The notes below the pieces were generated by a model. It did no database searches. It saw only the letters and a list, made by a program, of their open reading frames with translations, and was not told where the DNA came from. A program made the position numbers and the translations under genes. Shown one piece after another: positions 28,098 through 38,979 of a DNA stretch of 64,000 nt. Positions within the stretch are counted from its first letter, which is position 1. Each line of letters opens with the position of its first letter. The DNA is from Mycolicibacterium doricum (GTDB lineage: Bacteria; Actinomycetota; Actinomycetes; Mycobacteriales; Mycobacteriaceae), in the NCBI RefSeq assembly GCF_010728155.1, contig NZ_AP022605.1, forward strand, positions 2,542,001 to 2,606,000. Direction: 5' to 3'.

Positions 28098-28489
28098 GCC
28101 CGGCTCCGGTCCGCGCCACCCGGCAGCGGGCGGCGATCGCCGACCTGCTCGACGGACTCGACGAATTTCGCTCGGCCCAGGAACTGCACGATGCTCTCAA
28201 GCGCCGCGGCGAGGGCATCGGGTTGACGACGGTGTACCGCACCCTGCAGTCGATGGCCGAATCCGGCCTGGTCGACGTCCTGCGCACCGACACCGGTGAA
28301 TCGGTCTACCGCCGCTGCTCGGCGGGTCACCACCATCACCTGGTGTGCCGAGCCTGCGGCGCCGCCGTCGAGATCCAGGGTCGCCAGGTCGAGACGTGGG
28401 CCGCCGACATCGCCCGCGAACACGGCTTCTCCGACGTCAGCCACACCATCGAGATCTTCGGGCTGTGCGGGGACTGCTCAGCCCGTTAG
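28094..28489 (+). CDS. zur: Zinc uptake regulator Zur (FurB)
   Basis: A 131-residue Fur-family repressor. The DNA-binding winged helix is at residues ~5-80 (RQRAAIADLLDG, GLTTVYRTLQSMAESGLVD). The regulatory metal site includes the HHHHLVCRACG stretch, and the structural zinc site CRAC...CGDC is complete. With zinc bound, Zur shuts off uptake genes and zinc-free ribosomal protein paralogues. It is translationally coupled to smtB. The 3' end overlaps the convergent gene (stop at 28478) by 12 bases. It corresponds to Rv2359. Confidence 0.95.
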   Translation: MSPAPVRATRQRAAIADLLDGLDEFRSAQELHDALKRRGEGIGLTTVYRTLQSMAESGLVDVLRTDTGESVYRRCSAGHHHHLVCRACGAAVEIQGRQVETWAADIAREHGFSDVSHTIEIFGLCGDCSAR

Positions 28490-28906
28490 CGCCCGGCGGA
28501 TGTCCGCCCCGGCGCTGAGCACTAGCAGAATCAGGGTGCGCAACGCCTCGTCGGCGAGACCGGCGGCCGGAAAGTTATAGCGCAGCAACACATCAGCGGC
28601 CTTCTTCGAGTTGCGCTTGGCGCCCGCCGCGATCTCCTTCGGACTGCTCTTGGCCGCCAGCGACACCGTCCCCAGCAGCGTGCCGTGCGCATGCTCGGCG
28701 ACCGCGGTGCGCAGTTTGGCGTCCAGCGGCAGATCCCAGGCGAGGATCTGGGTGAGCGAGACCAGTTCGAGGCCTTCGGCGATGGTGACCACCCGCAGCG
28801 AGGCGATCGTCCCGTCGTGGCGCACCGTGAGCGCGCCGTCGGGTTCGGGGGTCATTGCGTCGACGAACCCGTCGAGCACGGCGGCCAGCCGGGGCTGCAG
28901 ATCCAT
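28478..28906 (-). CDS. Conserved hypothetical protein (Rv2360c-like)
   Basis: A 142-residue protein, the same length as I recall for Rv2360c. It looks soluble: an N-terminal helical part, a central beta region (DGALTVRHDGTIASLRVVTI) and a C-terminal helical part with Lys-rich SSPKEIAAGAKRNSKKAADV. I recognise no functional domain. Its ATG overlaps the uppS stop by one base (TGATG), so it is translated with uppS and recO and may have a role tied to polyprenyl phosphate synthesis; that is only context. Confidence 0.75.
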   Translation of the reverse strand: MDLQPRLAAVLDGFVDAMTPEPDGALTVRHDGTIASLRVVTIAEGLELVSLTQILAWDLPLDAKLRTAVAEHAHGTLLGTVSLAAKSSPKEIAAGAKRNSKKAADVLLRYNFPAAGLADEALRTLILLVLSAGADIRRALTG

Positions 28907-29802
28907 CAGGCGCGCCCGAACCTTCGGTTGCGGCTGACGTACTCCTCGCACGCCGCCCACAGGTCGCGGCGGTCGTAATCCGGCCATAGCTTGTCCTGGA
29001 ACACGTACTCGGCGTACGCGGACTGCCACAGCAGGAAGTTGCTGGCCCGCTGCTCCCCCGACGTACGGATGAACAAGTCGACATCGGGGATGTCGGGCCG
29101 GTGCAGGTGTCTGGCGAACGCGGCCTCGGTGATCCGGGTCGGGTTCACCTTGCCGTCGACGGCCTCCTGCGCCAGCTGGCGCGCCGCCTCGACGATCTCG
29201 GTGCGCCCGCCGTAGTTCACGCAGTAGTTGATGGTGATGACATCGTTGTCGACCGTCATCTCCTCGGCGATGTCGAATTCCTTGCTCACGCTGCGCCACA
29301 TCCGCGGCCGCGATCCGACCCAGCGCATCCGCACGCCCATGTCGTTGAGGTTCTCCCGCCGGCGGCGGACCACTTCGCGGTTGAACCCCATCAGAAAGCG
29401 CACCTCTTCGGTGCTGCGCTTCCAATTCTCGGTCGAGAACGCGTAGACGGTCAGATGCTTGATACCGATTTCGATGGCCCCGCAGGTGACGTCGATGAGC
29501 ACCGCCTCACCCATCTTGTGGCCTTCGGTGCGGTGCAGTCCGCGCTGGGTGGCCCACCGGCCATTGCCGTCCATCACCACCGCGACGTGCTGGGGCACCT
29601 GGTCGGCGGGAATCTTGGGCGCGGCGGCCTTGCTGGTGTGCTGAGGTGGGCGAGCGAATCTGCCGTTGGTGTTACGCGGCAGCTCGGGGAACAGTACCGG
29701 CCACGTCGACTTGTCGGGGAAGGTCGGATAGTCGTCAGCAGGTGGGTCGAGCTGGGGGAATTGCGACTTCTTGCGCTCAGCTCCCCGCCGCGAGCTGGTC
29801 AC
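28906..29802 (-). CDS. uppS: Decaprenyl diphosphate synthase (cis-prenyltransferase)
   Basis: A 298-residue UppS-family enzyme. It shows the catalytic Asp motif [14 protein letters not shown] (~residue 75), then [19 protein letters not shown], and the C-terminal [13 protein letters not shown] and [17 protein letters not shown]. In M. tuberculosis Rv2361c makes decaprenyl diphosphate, the lipid carrier for peptidoglycan, arabinogalactan and LAM. The GTG at 29802 ([12 protein letters not shown]) overlaps the recO end by 26 bases. The ~70-residue N-terminal extension before the core is usual for mycobacteria. Confidence 0.95.
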   Translation of the reverse strand: MTSSRRGAERKKSQFPQLDPPADDYPTFPDKSTWPVLFPELPRNTNGRFARPPQHTSKAAAPKIPADQVPQHVAVVMDGNGRWATQRGLHRTEGHKMGEAVLIDVTCGAIEIGIKHLTVYAFSTENWKRSTEEVRFLMGFNREVVRRRRENLNDMGVRMRWVGSRPRMWRSVSKEFDIAEEMTVDNDVITINYCVNYGGRTEIVEAARQLAQEAVDGKVNPTRITEAAFARHLHRPDIPDVDLFIRTSGEQRASNFLLWQSAYAEYVFQDKLWPDYDRRDLWAACEEYVSRNRRFGRA

Positions 29803-30607
29803 CCGGTTCGTCACCACGGTGCACATCCTGCCGCAACAGCGAAATCCGGTGATCAGCGACCGCATGATCGACCCGGTAGACCCGCTCCACCAGCGGCAAT
29901 GTGCGTAGCTGCCGCTCCAGGTGCCACTGCAGATGGGCGGCCACGAGCCCACTGGCCTGGTTGCGGTGCGACGCGGTCGACGCCTCGGCGGCCGGCCAGT
30001 CGCCGTCGTGCAGCGCGGCCATCAAGGCCAGTACGGCCTGCGGCGGGGTCACCGACCCCGACGGCCGGCAGTGCACGCACACGCTGCCGCCCGCCGCGAC
30101 GTGGAACGCCCGGTGCGGGCCGGGGGTCGCGCAGCGGGCGCATTCGACCAGCGCCGGCGCCCAACCGGCGATTCCCATGGCGCGCAACAGGTATGCGTCC
30201 AGCACCAGTTCGCGGGGGCGGCTGCCGTCGGCGACCGCGCGCAACGCGCCGACGGTCAGCCGGTGCAGCGCGGGCATCGGGGCGCGCTCCTCACCGGCGA
30301 GGCGCTCGGCCGTCTCGAGCACCGCGCACGCCGACGTGTAGCGCCCGTAGTCGCTGACGATGTCGGAGGCGAACGCGTCGATCGCCTGCACCTGCGTAAC
30401 GATGTCGAGGTTGCGGCCGGGGTGCAGTTGGACGTCGATGTGGGCGAACGGTTCCAGCCGCGCGCCGAACTTGCTGCGGGTACGCCGCACCCCCTTGGCG
30501 ACCGCGCGGACCAGCCCGTGGTCGCGGGTCAGCAAGGTGACGATCCGGTCGGCTTCACCCAGCTTGTGTTGGCGCAGCACGACGGCGCGGTCCCGATACA
30601 GCCGCAT
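29777..30607 (-). CDS. recO: DNA repair protein RecO
   Basis: A 276-residue RecO. The N-terminal OB fold starts [20 protein letters not shown], followed by [21 protein letters not shown] zinc-finger-like segment has [14 protein letters not shown] and GGSVCVHC. RecO loads RecA onto SSB-covered DNA with RecR. It is divergent from the amidase gene (spacer of 62 bases) and heads the recO-uppS-Rv2360c operon by overlap. It corresponds to Rv2362c. Confidence 0.94.
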   Translation of the reverse strand: MRLYRDRAVVLRQHKLGEADRIVTLLTRDHGLVRAVAKGVRRTRSKFGARLEPFAHIDVQLHPGRNLDIVTQVQAIDAFASDIVSDYGRYTSACAVLETAERLAGEERAPMPALHRLTVGALRAVADGSRPRELVLDAYLLRAMGIAGWAPALVECARCATPGPHRAFHVAAGGSVCVHCRPSGSVTPPQAVLALMAALHDGDWPAAEASTASHRNQASGLVAAHLQWHLERQLRTLPLVERVYRVDHAVADHRISLLRQDVHRGDEPGDQLAAGS

Positions 30608-30669
30608 CCGACCAGTGTCCCACCACGGTCGGACAATGCTGGGTTGGCAGCGCCGATATGGTTGAGCCG

Positions 30670-32184
30670 ATGGTTGCTTCGTCTGCTCCCCGCTCCGCTC
30701 GAACCGCCTTCCCGACCCTGACCGACCAGCTGTATCAGCTCGCCAGTGGCGCGGTGACGGCGGAAAACCTGGTGCGCCGATCCCTTCACGCCATCTCCGC
30801 CAGCCAGCCGACGCTCAACGCGTTCCGGGTGGTGCTGGCCGAACAGGCCCTCGACGACGCCGCCGAGGCCGACCGCCGACGCGCCGCCGGCGATCAGCGC
30901 CCGCTGCTCGGCATCCCGATCGCCGTGAAGGACGACGTGGACATCGCCGGCGTGCCGACGCGTTTCGGCGTCACCGGCACGGTACGGCCGGCCACCGCCG
31001 ACGCCGAGGTGATCCGCCGGCTGCGCGCCGCCGGTGCGGTGATCGTCGGCAAGACCAACACCTGCGAGCTCGGCCAGTGGCCGTTCACCAGCGGACCGGC
31101 GTTCGGCCACACCCGCAACCCGTGGTCGCGCGAGCACACTCCCGGTGGGTCGTCGGGAGGTAGCGCCGCGGCGGTCGCGGCCGGGCTGGTCACCGCGGCG
31201 ATCGGCTCCGACGGCGCGGGCAGTGTGCGCATCCCGGCGGCCTGGTGCCATCTCGTCGGGATCAAACCGCAGCGGGGCCGCATCTCGACCTGGCCGATGG
31301 CCGAGGCGTTCAACGGCATCACCGTCAACGGGGTGCTGGCGCGCACTGTCGCCGACGCGGCGCTGGTGCTCGATGCGGCGTCGGGCAACACGGCCGGCGA
31401 CCTGCACCGTCCGGCGCCGGTCCGGATGTCGCAGTCCGTCGCCCAGGCGCCGGGTCCGTTGCGGATCGGGTTGTCGACGAAGTTCCCGTTCACCGGCTTC
31501 CACGCGACCCTGCATCCCGACATCCGGGCGGCGTTGCAGACCGTCGCAGGCCACCTGGAGGAACTCGGCCACAGCGTGCGGCCAGCGGACCCCGACTACA
31601 CCGTCGGCATGTCGTGGAACTTTCTGTCCCGCTCGACATCTGGGCTGCTGGACTGGACCGAGCGGCTCGGGTACGGGGTGGATTTCGACAGGCGCACGAA
31701 GGCGAACCTGCGGATCGGGCGGCTGCTCTCCGAACACGTCCTGCGCAAGGCGAGGGCCAAGGAGGCCGCCGCCCAACGGCGGATCGGCTGGGTGTTCAAC
31801 CTCTGTGACGTGGTGCTGGCGCCCACCACCGCGCAGCCGCCGCCACGCGTCCACGATTTCGACGAGCTCGGCGGACTGGCCACCGATCGCACCATGATCA
31901 AGGCGTGTCCGGTCACCTGGCCGTGGAACCTGCTCGGCTGGCCGTCGATCAACGTGCCGGCCGGGTTCACTGCCGACGGACTCCCCATCGGGGTGCAGCT
32001 GATGGGCCCCGCCGAGAGTGAGCCGCTGCTGATCTCCCTGGCCGCCGAGCTGGAGGCGGTCGGCGGGTGGGCCGCCCGTCAGCCCGAGGCGTGGTGGGAG
32101 ACGCCGCAGGTGCGGCCGGCCGGGACGCCCGCGGCCGACGACGCGCCGACCGGTGACGACCCGGACCTGCGCGAGACGGCTTAG
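30670..32184 (+). CDS. amiA2: Amidase (amidase signature family)
   Basis: A 504-residue amidase signature enzyme. The Ser-cisSer-Lys triad is visible: Lys in GIPIAVKDDVDIAG (~residue 85), and the two serines in TPGGSSGGSAAAVAAG (~160) and GSDGAGSVRIPA (~183). It hydrolyses a carboxylic acid amide; the substrate is unknown. The ATG at 30670 (MVASSAPRS) matches what I recall for the Rv2363 N-terminus better than the ATG at 30658. The 3' end overlaps the convergent era gene by 4 bases. Confidence 0.88.
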   Translation: MVASSAPRSARTAFPTLTDQLYQLASGAVTAENLVRRSLHAISASQPTLNAFRVVLAEQALDDAAEADRRRAAGDQRPLLGIPIAVKDDVDIAGVPTRFGVTGTVRPATADAEVIRRLRAAGAVIVGKTNTCELGQWPFTSGPAFGHTRNPWSREHTPGGSSGGSAAAVAAGLVTAAIGSDGAGSVRIPAAWCHLVGIKPQRGRISTWPMAEAFNGITVNGVLARTVADAALVLDAASGNTAGDLHRPAPVRMSQSVAQAPGPLRIGLSTKFPFTGFHATLHPDIRAALQTVAGHLEELGHSVRPADPDYTVGMSWNFLSRSTSGLLDWTERLGYGVDFDRRTKANLRIGRLLSEHVLRKARAKEAAAQRRIGWVFNLCDVVLAPTTAQPPPRVHDFDELGGLATDRTMIKACPVTWPWNLLGWPSINVPAGFTADGLPIGVQLMGPAESEPLLISLAAELEAVGGWAARQPEAWWETPQVRPAGTPAADDAPTGDDPDLRETA

Positions 32185-33092
32185 AAGCCGAGTCGGCCAA
32201 GCTGTTTGGGATCGCGTTGCCAGTTCTTGGCGATCTTGACGCGCAGCTCGAGGTAGACCTTCGTGCCGAGTAACTTCTCGATCTGCGTGCGTGCGGCCGT
32301 GCCGACCTCGCGCAGGCGCGCGCCACCCTTACCGATCACGATGCCCTTCTGGCTGTCGCGTTCGACGAAGAGGATCGCGTGCACATCGACGAGGTCACCC
32401 TGTTCGGGTGAGCGTCCCTCGCGCGGGCTCACCTCGTCGATGACCACCGCCAGGGAATGCGGCAGTTCGTCGCGCACGCCTTCCAGGGCAGCCTCGCGGA
32501 TGAGTTCGGCCATCAGGGTTTCCTCGGGCTCGTCGGTCAACTCACCGTCGGGGTAGAACGCCGGGCCGGGCGGGAGCTTGCCGGCCAGCACGTCGGTCAG
32601 TACGTCGAGTTGTTCACCGGTGGTCGCCGCGACGGGCACGATCTCCGCGTCGGGCCCGACCAGTTCGCTGACCGCGACCAATTGGGCGGCGACCCGGTCG
32701 CGAGGCACCTTGTCGATCTTGGTGACGATGGCGACCAGGGTGGTCCTCGGCGCGACGGCGCGGATCTGCTCGTGAATCCACCGGTCCCCCGGCCCGATCG
32801 CCTCGTCGGCGGGGATGCACAGTCCGATCACGTCCACCTCGGAGTAGGTGGCCTTGACCAGGTCGTTGAGCCGCTGTCCCAGCAGCGTGCGCGGACGGTG
32901 CAGACCGGGCGTGTCGACGAGGATGATCTGGAAATCGTCGCGATGCACGATGCCGCGGATCGTGTGCCGGGTGGTCTGTGGCCGCTTCGAAGTGATCGCC
33001 ACCTTTGCACCGACCAGCGCGTTCGTCAGCGTCGACTTACCGGTGTTCGGCCTGCCGACCAAACACACGAAGCCCGAACGGAATTCGCTCAC
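32181..33092 (-). CDS. era: GTPase Era
   Basis: A 303-residue Era GTPase for 30S ribosome maturation. It has G1 GRPNTGKST, G3 DTPGLHRPR, G4 TKID, and a C-terminal KH RNA-binding domain with GIVIGKGGARLREVG. The GTG at 33092 overlaps the upstream stop by 4 bases and gives [15 protein letters not shown], matching the usual Era N-terminus; an ATG at 33104 is less likely. It is the last gene of the phoH-ybeY-CorC-deaminase-era operon, all overlapping or nearly so. It corresponds to Rv2364c. Confidence 0.95.
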   Translation of the reverse strand: MSEFRSGFVCLVGRPNTGKSTLTNALVGAKVAITSKRPQTTRHTIRGIVHRDDFQIILVDTPGLHRPRTLLGQRLNDLVKATYSEVDVIGLCIPADEAIGPGDRWIHEQIRAVAPRTTLVAIVTKIDKVPRDRVAAQLVAVSELVGPDAEIVPVAATTGEQLDVLTDVLAGKLPPGPAFYPDGELTDEPEETLMAELIREAALEGVRDELPHSLAVVIDEVSPREGRSPEQGDLVDVHAILFVERDSQKGIVIGKGGARLREVGTAARTQIEKLLGTKVYLELRVKIAKNWQRDPKQLGRLGF

Positions 33093-33421
33093 GCCCGGCT
33101 CCATCTAAGCGGCTTCCCGGTCCGGTCGGTGACGAGCACCGCGGCGCCGGCGGAAAGCTCCCGCACCGCGGCCACCCCCGCGTCGTCGGCCGAGCCGCCG
33201 ACCAGCACCGCCACCTCGAACCCGGCGGCGCCGCTCGACACCGCCGCGGCCACCGCCGCCTGCAGGGCGGTCAGCGGCAGCGCATCCAGTGCGACGGGGG
33301 CGCCGGCGTAGGTGCGGCCGTCGAGGTCGCGCACGGCGGCGCCACTGGCGGCCTCCGCGCGCACCATCGCGCCGCGGGCCAGTACGACCAGTTTGCCGTC
33401 CTCGGGGTCGAGTTCAGTCAC
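33089..33421 (-). CDS. Cytidine deaminase-like fold protein (Rv2365c-like)
   Basis: A 110-residue protein with the alternating beta/alpha pattern of small cytidine deaminase-like proteins: [20 protein letters not shown], then [17 protein letters not shown]. The catalytic zinc motifs of real cytidine deaminases (HAE and PCxxC) are absent, so enzymatic activity is doubtful. It starts at GTG 33421, overlapping the CorC-like gene by 8 bases, and ends inside the era start. It corresponds by position and size to Rv2365c. Confidence 0.72.
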   Translation of the reverse strand: MTELDPEDGKLVVLARGAMVRAEAASGAAVRDLDGRTYAGAPVALDALPLTALQAAVAAAVSSGAAGFEVAVLVGGSADDAGVAAVRELSAGAAVLVTDRTGKPLRWSRA

Positions 33422-34724
33422 CGCGCTCCTCGGGTTCGGTCTCGTCGTCGTGCTCGGGTTCGGCGGGACTGACCAGGACGGTGCCGATGCGCACCCGGCC
33501 GCGGTGGTCCGGGCCGCCTTCGGCCTTGAGCCGCAGGCCATCCCAGGTGACCTCGGCACCGGGCAGCGGCACCCGCCCCAGCTCGAAGGCGACCAGACCG
33601 CCGACGGTGTCGACGTCGAGATCCTCGCCGAACTCGGTGTCGTAGAGCTCGCCGAGGTCCTCGATGGGCAGCCGTGCGGACACCCGGTACTCCCGGTTGC
33701 CGAGCTCTTCGACCGGCGCCACCTCGTCGGTGTCGTATTCGTCGGCGATCTCGCCGACGATCTCCTCGAGCACGTCTTCGATGGTGACCAGCCCGGCGAT
33801 GGCGCCGTACTCGTCGACCAGCAGTGCCATGTGGTAGCGGTCGCGCTGCATCTCTCGTAGCAGTTCGTCGAGCGGTTTGGAGTCCGGTACGAACACCGGG
33901 TCGCGCATCACCTGGTCGACGGTGGTGTCGCGGCCGCCGTTCATCGAGTAGTACGTCTGCTGGACGAGGTCTTTCAGATAGACCACGCCGACGACGTCGT
34001 CGACGTTCTCCCCGATCACGGGTATGCGGGAGTGTCCGCTGCGCACCGCCAGCGAGGTGGCCTGCCCGGCTGTCTTGCCGCTCTCGATCCACACCATCTC
34101 GGTGCGCGGCACCATCACCTCACGGGCGGCGGTGTCGCCGAGCTCGAACACCGACTGGATCATCCGGCGCTCGTCGTCGGCCACCACCCCGCGCTTCTGC
34201 GCCAGGTCGACGACCTCCCGCAGCTCGATCTCCGAGGCGAACGGTCCGTTGCGGAAGCCGCGGCCGGGGGTGAGAGCGTTGCCGATCAACACCAGCAGAC
34301 GGCTGATCGGCGTGAGCAGAACCGAAATCGCCTGCAGCGGAAGCGCCGTGTACAGCGCGATGGGATAGGCATTCTGGCGCCCGACGGTGCGCGGCCCGAC
34401 GCCGACGGCGACGAAGTTGGCGACCACCATGATTCCTGCGGCCGCGGTCAGCCCCCAGCTGACGCCGAGGTGGCCCTCCAGGTAGGCGGCGAGCAGCACG
34501 GTGGCGCTCACCTCGCAGGCGATGCGCAGCAGCACGATGAGGTTGATGTAGCGGGGCCGTTCGTGCATCACCCGCTGCAACCGCACCGCACCCGGCCGCT
34601 CCTCGCGCACCAGTTCCTCGACACGGGCCATCGACACCGTGCTCAGCGCGGCGTCGATCGCCGCGAACACCGCACCGAACCCGACGAGCGCGATCACTCC
34701 GACGAGTTGAGGAAGTCCGCTCAT
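33414..34724 (-). CDS. CNNM/CorC family membrane protein with CBS domains
   Basis: A 436-residue protein. A DUF21 membrane domain with about four helices spans residues ~5-150 ([20 protein letters not shown]). Paired CBS domains follow at ~200-325 ([49 protein letters not shown]). A CorC/HlyC transporter-associated domain is at the C-terminus, ending in an acidic tail (HDDETEPEE). Such proteins are linked to Mg2+/Co2+ efflux. ATG overlaps the ybeY stop by 4 bases. It corresponds to Rv2366c. A decayed relative lies at 45146. Confidence 0.88.
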   Translation of the reverse strand: MSGLPQLVGVIALVGFGAVFAAIDAALSTVSMARVEELVREERPGAVRLQRVMHERPRYINLIVLLRIACEVSATVLLAAYLEGHLGVSWGLTAAAGIMVVANFVAVGVGPRTVGRQNAYPIALYTALPLQAISVLLTPISRLLVLIGNALTPGRGFRNGPFASEIELREVVDLAQKRGVVADDERRMIQSVFELGDTAAREVMVPRTEMVWIESGKTAGQATSLAVRSGHSRIPVIGENVDDVVGVVYLKDLVQQTYYSMNGGRDTTVDQVMRDPVFVPDSKPLDELLREMQRDRYHMALLVDEYGAIAGLVTIEDVLEEIVGEIADEYDTDEVAPVEELGNREYRVSARLPIEDLGELYDTEFGEDLDVDTVGGLVAFELGRVPLPGAEVTWDGLRLKAEGGPDHRGRVRIGTVLVSPAEPEHDDETEPEERGD

Positions 34725-35254
34725 TCGTCGAAGTACCGGGACTTGTCGAGCAATCGCCGGTCCCGCTCCGTCTGGCGGTCGAGGTGGTATGCCTCGACCT
34801 GGTCGGCCACCCACTCTTCGAGGAGTTCACGTTGCAACGCGAACATCTCTTTCTCTTCGTCTGGTTCGGCGTGGTCGTAGCCCAGTAGGTGCAGGACGCC
34901 GTGCACCGTCAGCAGTGCCAGCTCGTGCCCCAACGAGTGGCCGGCCGTCACGGCTTGTTTGGCGGCAAACTCCGGGCAGAGCACGATGTCGCCGAGCATG
35001 GCGGGACCCGGTTCCGGCGCGTCGGGGCGGCCGCCGGACTGGAGCTCGTCCATCGGGAAGCTCATCACGTCAGTCGGGCCCGGCAGATCCATCCAGCGCA
35101 TGTGCAGGTCGGCCATCGAAGACAAGTCGAGCAGGACCATCGACAGTTCGGCGGCCGGGTTGACGTTCATCTTCTCGATGACGAACCGGGCGACGCTGAT
35201 CAACTCCCCCTCGGAGACGTCCATGCCGGATTCGTTGGACACCTCGATGCTCAT
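34721..35254 (-). CDS. ybeY: Endoribonuclease YbeY
   Basis: A 177-residue metal-dependent RNase for 16S rRNA maturation and ribosome quality control. The three-His zinc motif [11 protein letters not shown] (~residues 128-138) is complete. The N-terminal [17 protein letters not shown] and the central [11 protein letters not shown] are also family signatures. It starts four bases after the phoH stop. It corresponds to Rv2367c. Confidence 0.95.
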   Translation of the reverse strand: MSIEVSNESGMDVSEGELISVARFVIEKMNVNPAAELSMVLLDLSSMADLHMRWMDLPGPTDVMSFPMDELQSGGRPDAPEPGPAMLGDIVLCPEFAAKQAVTAGHSLGHELALLTVHGVLHLLGYDHAEPDEEKEMFALQRELLEEWVADQVEAYHLDRQTERDRRLLDKSRYFDE

Positions 35255-35258
35255 CGCG

Positions 35259-36338
35259 CTACCGCCGTGGCCGGCCGATGGACGCCCGCCGCTGAGCCCG
35301 GTTCAGCTGTGCGGGCTCCTCGAATCTGGCGTATGCGTCGACGATTTCACCGACCAACCGGTGGCGGACCACGTCAGCGCTGGTGAGTTCGGCGAAGTGG
35401 ATGTCGTCGATGTTGTCCAAGATGCGCATCGCCGCGCGCAGCCCCGACTCGGCACCGCCGGGCAGGTCCATCTGGGTGATGTCGCCGGTGACGACGATCT
35501 TGGAGTTGAAGCCGAGGCGGGTGAGGAACATCTTCATCTGCTCGGCGGTGGTGTTCTGGGCCTCGTCGAGAATAATGAACGCGTCCGAGATCGTCCGACC
35601 CCGCATGTACGCGAGCGGCGCCACCTCGATGACCCCCGCGCTCATCAGCTTCGGGATCAGTTCGGGATCCATCATGTCATGCAACGCGTCGTACAGCGGC
35701 CGCAGGTACGGGTCGATCTTCTCGCTCAGCGTGCCGGGCAGGAAGCCGAGGCGTTCACCGGCTTCGACCGCGGGACGGGTCAGGATGATGCGGCTGACCT
35801 GCTTGGTCTGCAATGCGCTGACCGCCTTGGCCATCGCCAGGTAGGTCTTGCCGGTGCCGGCCGGCCCGATGCCGAACACGATGGTGTGCTTGTCGATCGC
35901 GTCGACGTAGTGCTTCTGGTTCAGCGTCTTCGGCCGGATGGTCTTACCGCGGCGCGAGAGGATGTCCAGCGTCAGCACCTCGGCGGGCGACGCGTCTCCG
36001 GCGCCGGTGAGCATCGCGACGCTGCGCCGAACCGCGTCCGGCGTCAACTGCTGGCCACTCGAGACGATGGCGACCAGTTCGGAGACCACCCGCTCGGCGA
36101 GCGCGACGTCGGCTGGTTCACCGATGAGGGTGACCGCGTTGCCGCGCACGTGGAGATCTGCTGCCAGCAACCCTTCGAGCGCGCGCAAATTCTCGTCGGC
36201 AGAGCCGAGCAGGCCCATGACAGAAGCGGGCGGCACGTCGATTCTGCTGCTGCGTACCGGGGCGCCAGTGGTTGATGAGCCCGTCATGGGGGCCGAAGAA
36301 GACCCGGACGAGTCAGCGTTCGTTTCACGGGGCGTCAC
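35259..36338 (-). CDS. phoH: PhoH-like ATPase
   Basis: A 359-residue PhoH-family P-loop ATPase. Walker A is [18 protein letters not shown] (~residue 160), Walker B is [12 protein letters not shown] (~260). An N-terminal KH-like region precedes it ([20 protein letters not shown]). It is often paired with YbeY and likely acts in RNA metabolism. The GTG at 36338 gives a Ser/Thr-rich, low-complexity first 30 residues; the later ATG at residue 18 is an alternative. It corresponds to Rv2368c. Confidence 0.92.
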   Translation of the reverse strand: MTPRETNADSSGSSSAPMTGSSTTGAPVRSSRIDVPPASVMGLLGSADENLRALEGLLAADLHVRGNAVTLIGEPADVALAERVVSELVAIVSSGQQLTPDAVRRSVAMLTGAGDASPAEVLTLDILSRRGKTIRPKTLNQKHYVDAIDKHTIVFGIGPAGTGKTYLAMAKAVSALQTKQVSRIILTRPAVEAGERLGFLPGTLSEKIDPYLRPLYDALHDMMDPELIPKLMSAGVIEVAPLAYMRGRTISDAFIILDEAQNTTAEQMKMFLTRLGFNSKIVVTGDITQMDLPGGAESGLRAAMRILDNIDDIHFAELTSADVVRHRLVGEIVDAYARFEEPAQLNRAQRRASIGRPRR

Positions 36339-36450
36339 GTGCTGCTTTCTGCCTGCTTTCTGTCTTGTCCGGGCGGGCCGGCCGTATCGTCGCTGGTCCC
36401 ACTCTACCGCCGGGTGCGAGACCACCCCAATGGTTAACCTGGGAACGCCG

Positions 36451-37047
36451 ATGACCCCTCGACCCCGCGCCGCCGCAAGCTCCTGGATTCTCGGTGCTGC
36501 GGCGTATCTGGCCGCCGAGGCGGCCAGCGCCTCGGCGTACCGGCCGTCCTACAGCTACGCCCACGATTTCATCAGCGACCTCGGCGTGCCCGGTCAGCCT
36601 CTCGCCGCGCTGATGAACAGCGCGTTCGCCGTGCAGGGCGTCCTCTTTCTGCTGGGTGCGGTGCTGGCGAGCGGCTGCCGTCATCGGACATTGACGGCGC
36701 TCGCGGCGGCCAACGCGATCGGCAACATCCTGGTCGGGACTGTGCACGCGGGCGACGGCGCGTTCCATCTGGTCGGCGCGGCGCTCGCGATCGTCGGCGG
36801 CAACGCCGCGGCCATCGCCGGCGCGGCACTGCTGCCCGGTTTCCGGTTCCGGCTGACGTCCCGGTTGCTCGGCGCAATCGGATTGCTCAGCCTCACCGTG
36901 CTGGGAGGGCAGGCGTGGTCCGGTGTCGAGGTACTGCCCGCGCCGGTGTGGGAACGTGCGAGCGTCTACCCGATCCTGATGTGGCAGGTGTTCGCGGCCG
37001 TCGCGATGCTGGTGGCGCTACTGCCAGCGCGGCGTCAACACCCCTAG
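36451..37047 (+). CDS. DUF998-type integral membrane protein
   Basis: A 198-residue protein with six predicted helices. The segment [15 protein letters not shown] (residues ~38-52) is the DUF998 signature. The function is unknown. The ATG at 36451 is preferred; a TTAACCT -10-like element lies at about 36434-36440, which makes the earlier ATG at 36430 unlikely. The 3' end overlaps the convergent rsmE gene by 30 bases. Confidence 0.78.
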   Translation: MTPRPRAAASSWILGAAAYLAAEAASASAYRPSYSYAHDFISDLGVPGQPLAALMNSAFAVQGVLFLLGAVLASGCRHRTLTALAAANAIGNILVGTVHAGDGAFHLVGAALAIVGGNAAAIAGAALLPGFRFRLTSRLLGAIGLLSLTVLGGQAWSGVEVLPAPVWERASVYPILMWQVFAAVAMLVALLPARRQHP

Positions 37048-37761
37048 GGCACCCAACCCGACGGCCGCCGCGGTCGAGGTACGCAACACCGTCGGGCCGA
37101 GCCGGACCGCCACCGCCCCCGCCGCCGTGAGGGCCTCGAGCTCCTCGTCGCCGATACCGCCCTCCGGCCCGACGACCAGGGTCAGCGCCGGGGCCTGAGT
37201 CAGGTCCACCCCGCTGAGCGGGCCCGTGGCGGATTCGTGCAGGACCAGCACCGTCGCGCCGTCGGCAACCTCGGCGCTCACTCGGTGCACCAACTCGGCC
37301 GTTGACACCACACCGTCGACCGGCGCGATGTGGGCCCGGCGGGATTGCCGCGACGCGGCGCGGGCCACCGCACGCCAGCGGCGCAACCCCTTGTCGACCT
37401 TCCCCTCCTCCCAGCGGGCCACGCACCGGGCAGCCTGCCACGGGACCACCGCGTCGGCGCCGGCCTCGGTGGCCAACTCCACCGCCAACTCGGCGCGGTC
37501 CGATTTGGGGATCGCCTGCACGACGGTCACCGCGGGAGTGGGCCGAGCGACCACCCGGCGTTCGAGCACGCGGGCGGTGAACCTGCCCTTGCCGACGTCC
37601 TCGACCACACAGTGCGCCACGGTGCCTGCGCCGTCGCCCAGGTCGAGATGCTCACCGATGCGGGTGCGCCGCACATTGGTGGCGTGGAATCCGGCGTCGC
37701 CGTACACCACGGCCAGGTCACCGGCGTCGGGCAGCGCATCGACGTAGAAGAGGTCGCGCAC
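37018..37761 (-). CDS. rsmE: 16S rRNA (uracil1498-N3)-methyltransferase
   Basis: A 247-residue SPOUT-fold methyltransferase. The knot region shows [17 protein letters not shown] and [18 protein letters not shown], the SAM-binding loops of RsmE. An N-terminal PUA-like RNA-binding part precedes them. It methylates U1498 in the decoding centre of 16S rRNA. It lies 12 bases after dnaJ on the same strand. It corresponds to Rv2372c. Confidence 0.92.
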   Translation of the reverse strand: MRDLFYVDALPDAGDLAVVYGDAGFHATNVRRTRIGEHLDLGDGAGTVAHCVVEDVGKGRFTARVLERRVVARPTPAVTVVQAIPKSDRAELAVELATEAGADAVVPWQAARCVARWEEGKVDKGLRRWRAVARAASRQSRRAHIAPVDGVVSTAELVHRVSAEVADGATVLVLHESATGPLSGVDLTQAPALTLVVGPEGGIGDEELEALTAAGAVAVRLGPTVLRTSTAAAVGLGALGVLTPRWQ

Positions 37762-37773
37762 GCGACGAGCCCC

Positions 37774-38925
37774 CTAGCGGCCGGTGAACGTCTCGCGCAG
37801 CCGGCTGAACAGACCGCCGGAGTTCGACGCGGCCGGTGAGCTGCTGGTGCGGACCTCGGCGACGTCGCCGCTACGGTGCTCCTTGAGCTGACGCAGCAGT
37901 TCGATGTCGGTGTGATCCAGCTTGGCCGGCACCACCACGTCGATGTGTGCGTGCAGGTCACCGCGGACACCGGACCGCAGGTGCGGCATGCCGTGACCAC
38001 GCAGCGTCGTCACCGCACCCGGCTGGGTACCGGCGGCGACGGTCAGTTCGAGCGGCCCGCCGAGGATGTCGTCGAAGCTGACGGTGGCGCCAAGCGCGGC
38101 GTCGACCATCGGCACCGACACCGTGCAGTGCAGATCGTCACCGTCGCGGACGAAGACGTCGTGCGGCTTCTCGTGCACCTCCACGTACAGATCCCCCGCC
38201 GGGCCACCGCCGGGCCCCACCTCACCTTGCGCGGCCAGACGCACCCGCATCCCGTCGCCGACCCCCGGCGGGATCTTGACGCTGATCTCGCGACGGGCGC
38301 GGACGCGGCCGTCGCCGCCGCAGCGGTGGCACGGGTCCGGGATCACTTCCCCGACCCCTCCGCACACCGGGCACGCCCGCGTCGTCATGACCTGGCCCAG
38401 CAGCGAGCGCTGCACGGTCTGGATCTCGCCGCGGCCACCGCAGGTGTCACATGTCGCGGGCGTGGAGTTGCCATGAGTGCCCTTGCCGTGGCACAGGTCG
38501 CACAGCACGGCGGTGTCGACGGTGACCTGTTTCGTCACGCCGGTCGCGCATTCAGCCAGGTCCAGGCGCATCCGCAGCAGGGAGTCCGAGCCGGGCCGGA
38601 CACGCCCGATCGGTCCGCGTGAGCCGCCGCCACCGCCGAAGAATGCCTCGAACACATCACCGAGACCGCCGAACCCACCGCCGAACCCGTTCGCCGATGC
38701 GCCCGCACCCTCGAGCGGGTCACCGCCGAGGTCGACGATGCGTCGCTTCTCCGGATCGGACAGCACCTCGTAGGCGGCGCTGATCTCCTTGAACCGGGCC
38801 TGCGCCTCCTCGTCGGGGTTGACGTCGGGATGCAACTCGCGGGCAAGCTTGCGATAGGCGCGTTTGATCTCCTGATCGCTGGCGCCCTTGCTCACTCCGA
38901 GCAGGCCGTAATAATCGCGTGCCAC
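37774..38925 (-). CDS. dnaJ: Chaperone DnaJ (DnaJ2)
   Basis: A 383-residue type I DnaJ. The J domain has the HPD triad ([11 protein letters not shown], residue ~33). A Gly/Phe-rich linker contains [19 protein letters not shown]. Four CxxCxGxG zinc repeats follow ([32 protein letters not shown]), then the substrate-binding C-terminal domains. It stimulates DnaK ATPase. It sits directly downstream of hrcA, its expected repressor. It corresponds to Rv2373c. Confidence 0.96.
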   Translation of the reverse strand: MARDYYGLLGVSKGASDQEIKRAYRKLARELHPDVNPDEEAQARFKEISAAYEVLSDPEKRRIVDLGGDPLEGAGASANGFGGGFGGLGDVFEAFFGGGGGSRGPIGRVRPGSDSLLRMRLDLAECATGVTKQVTVDTAVLCDLCHGKGTHGNSTPATCDTCGGRGEIQTVQRSLLGQVMTTRACPVCGGVGEVIPDPCHRCGGDGRVRARREISVKIPPGVGDGMRVRLAAQGEVGPGGGPAGDLYVEVHEKPHDVFVRDGDDLHCTVSVPMVDAALGATVSFDDILGGPLELTVAAGTQPGAVTTLRGHGMPHLRSGVRGDLHAHIDVVVPAKLDHTDIELLRQLKEHRSGDVAEVRTSSSPAASNSGGLFSRLRETFTGR

Positions 38926-38979
38926 GCTTGACCTTTCAGTGCCGGTGTAGCGGCTGTTGAGATGTCCTCTTCGACGCGC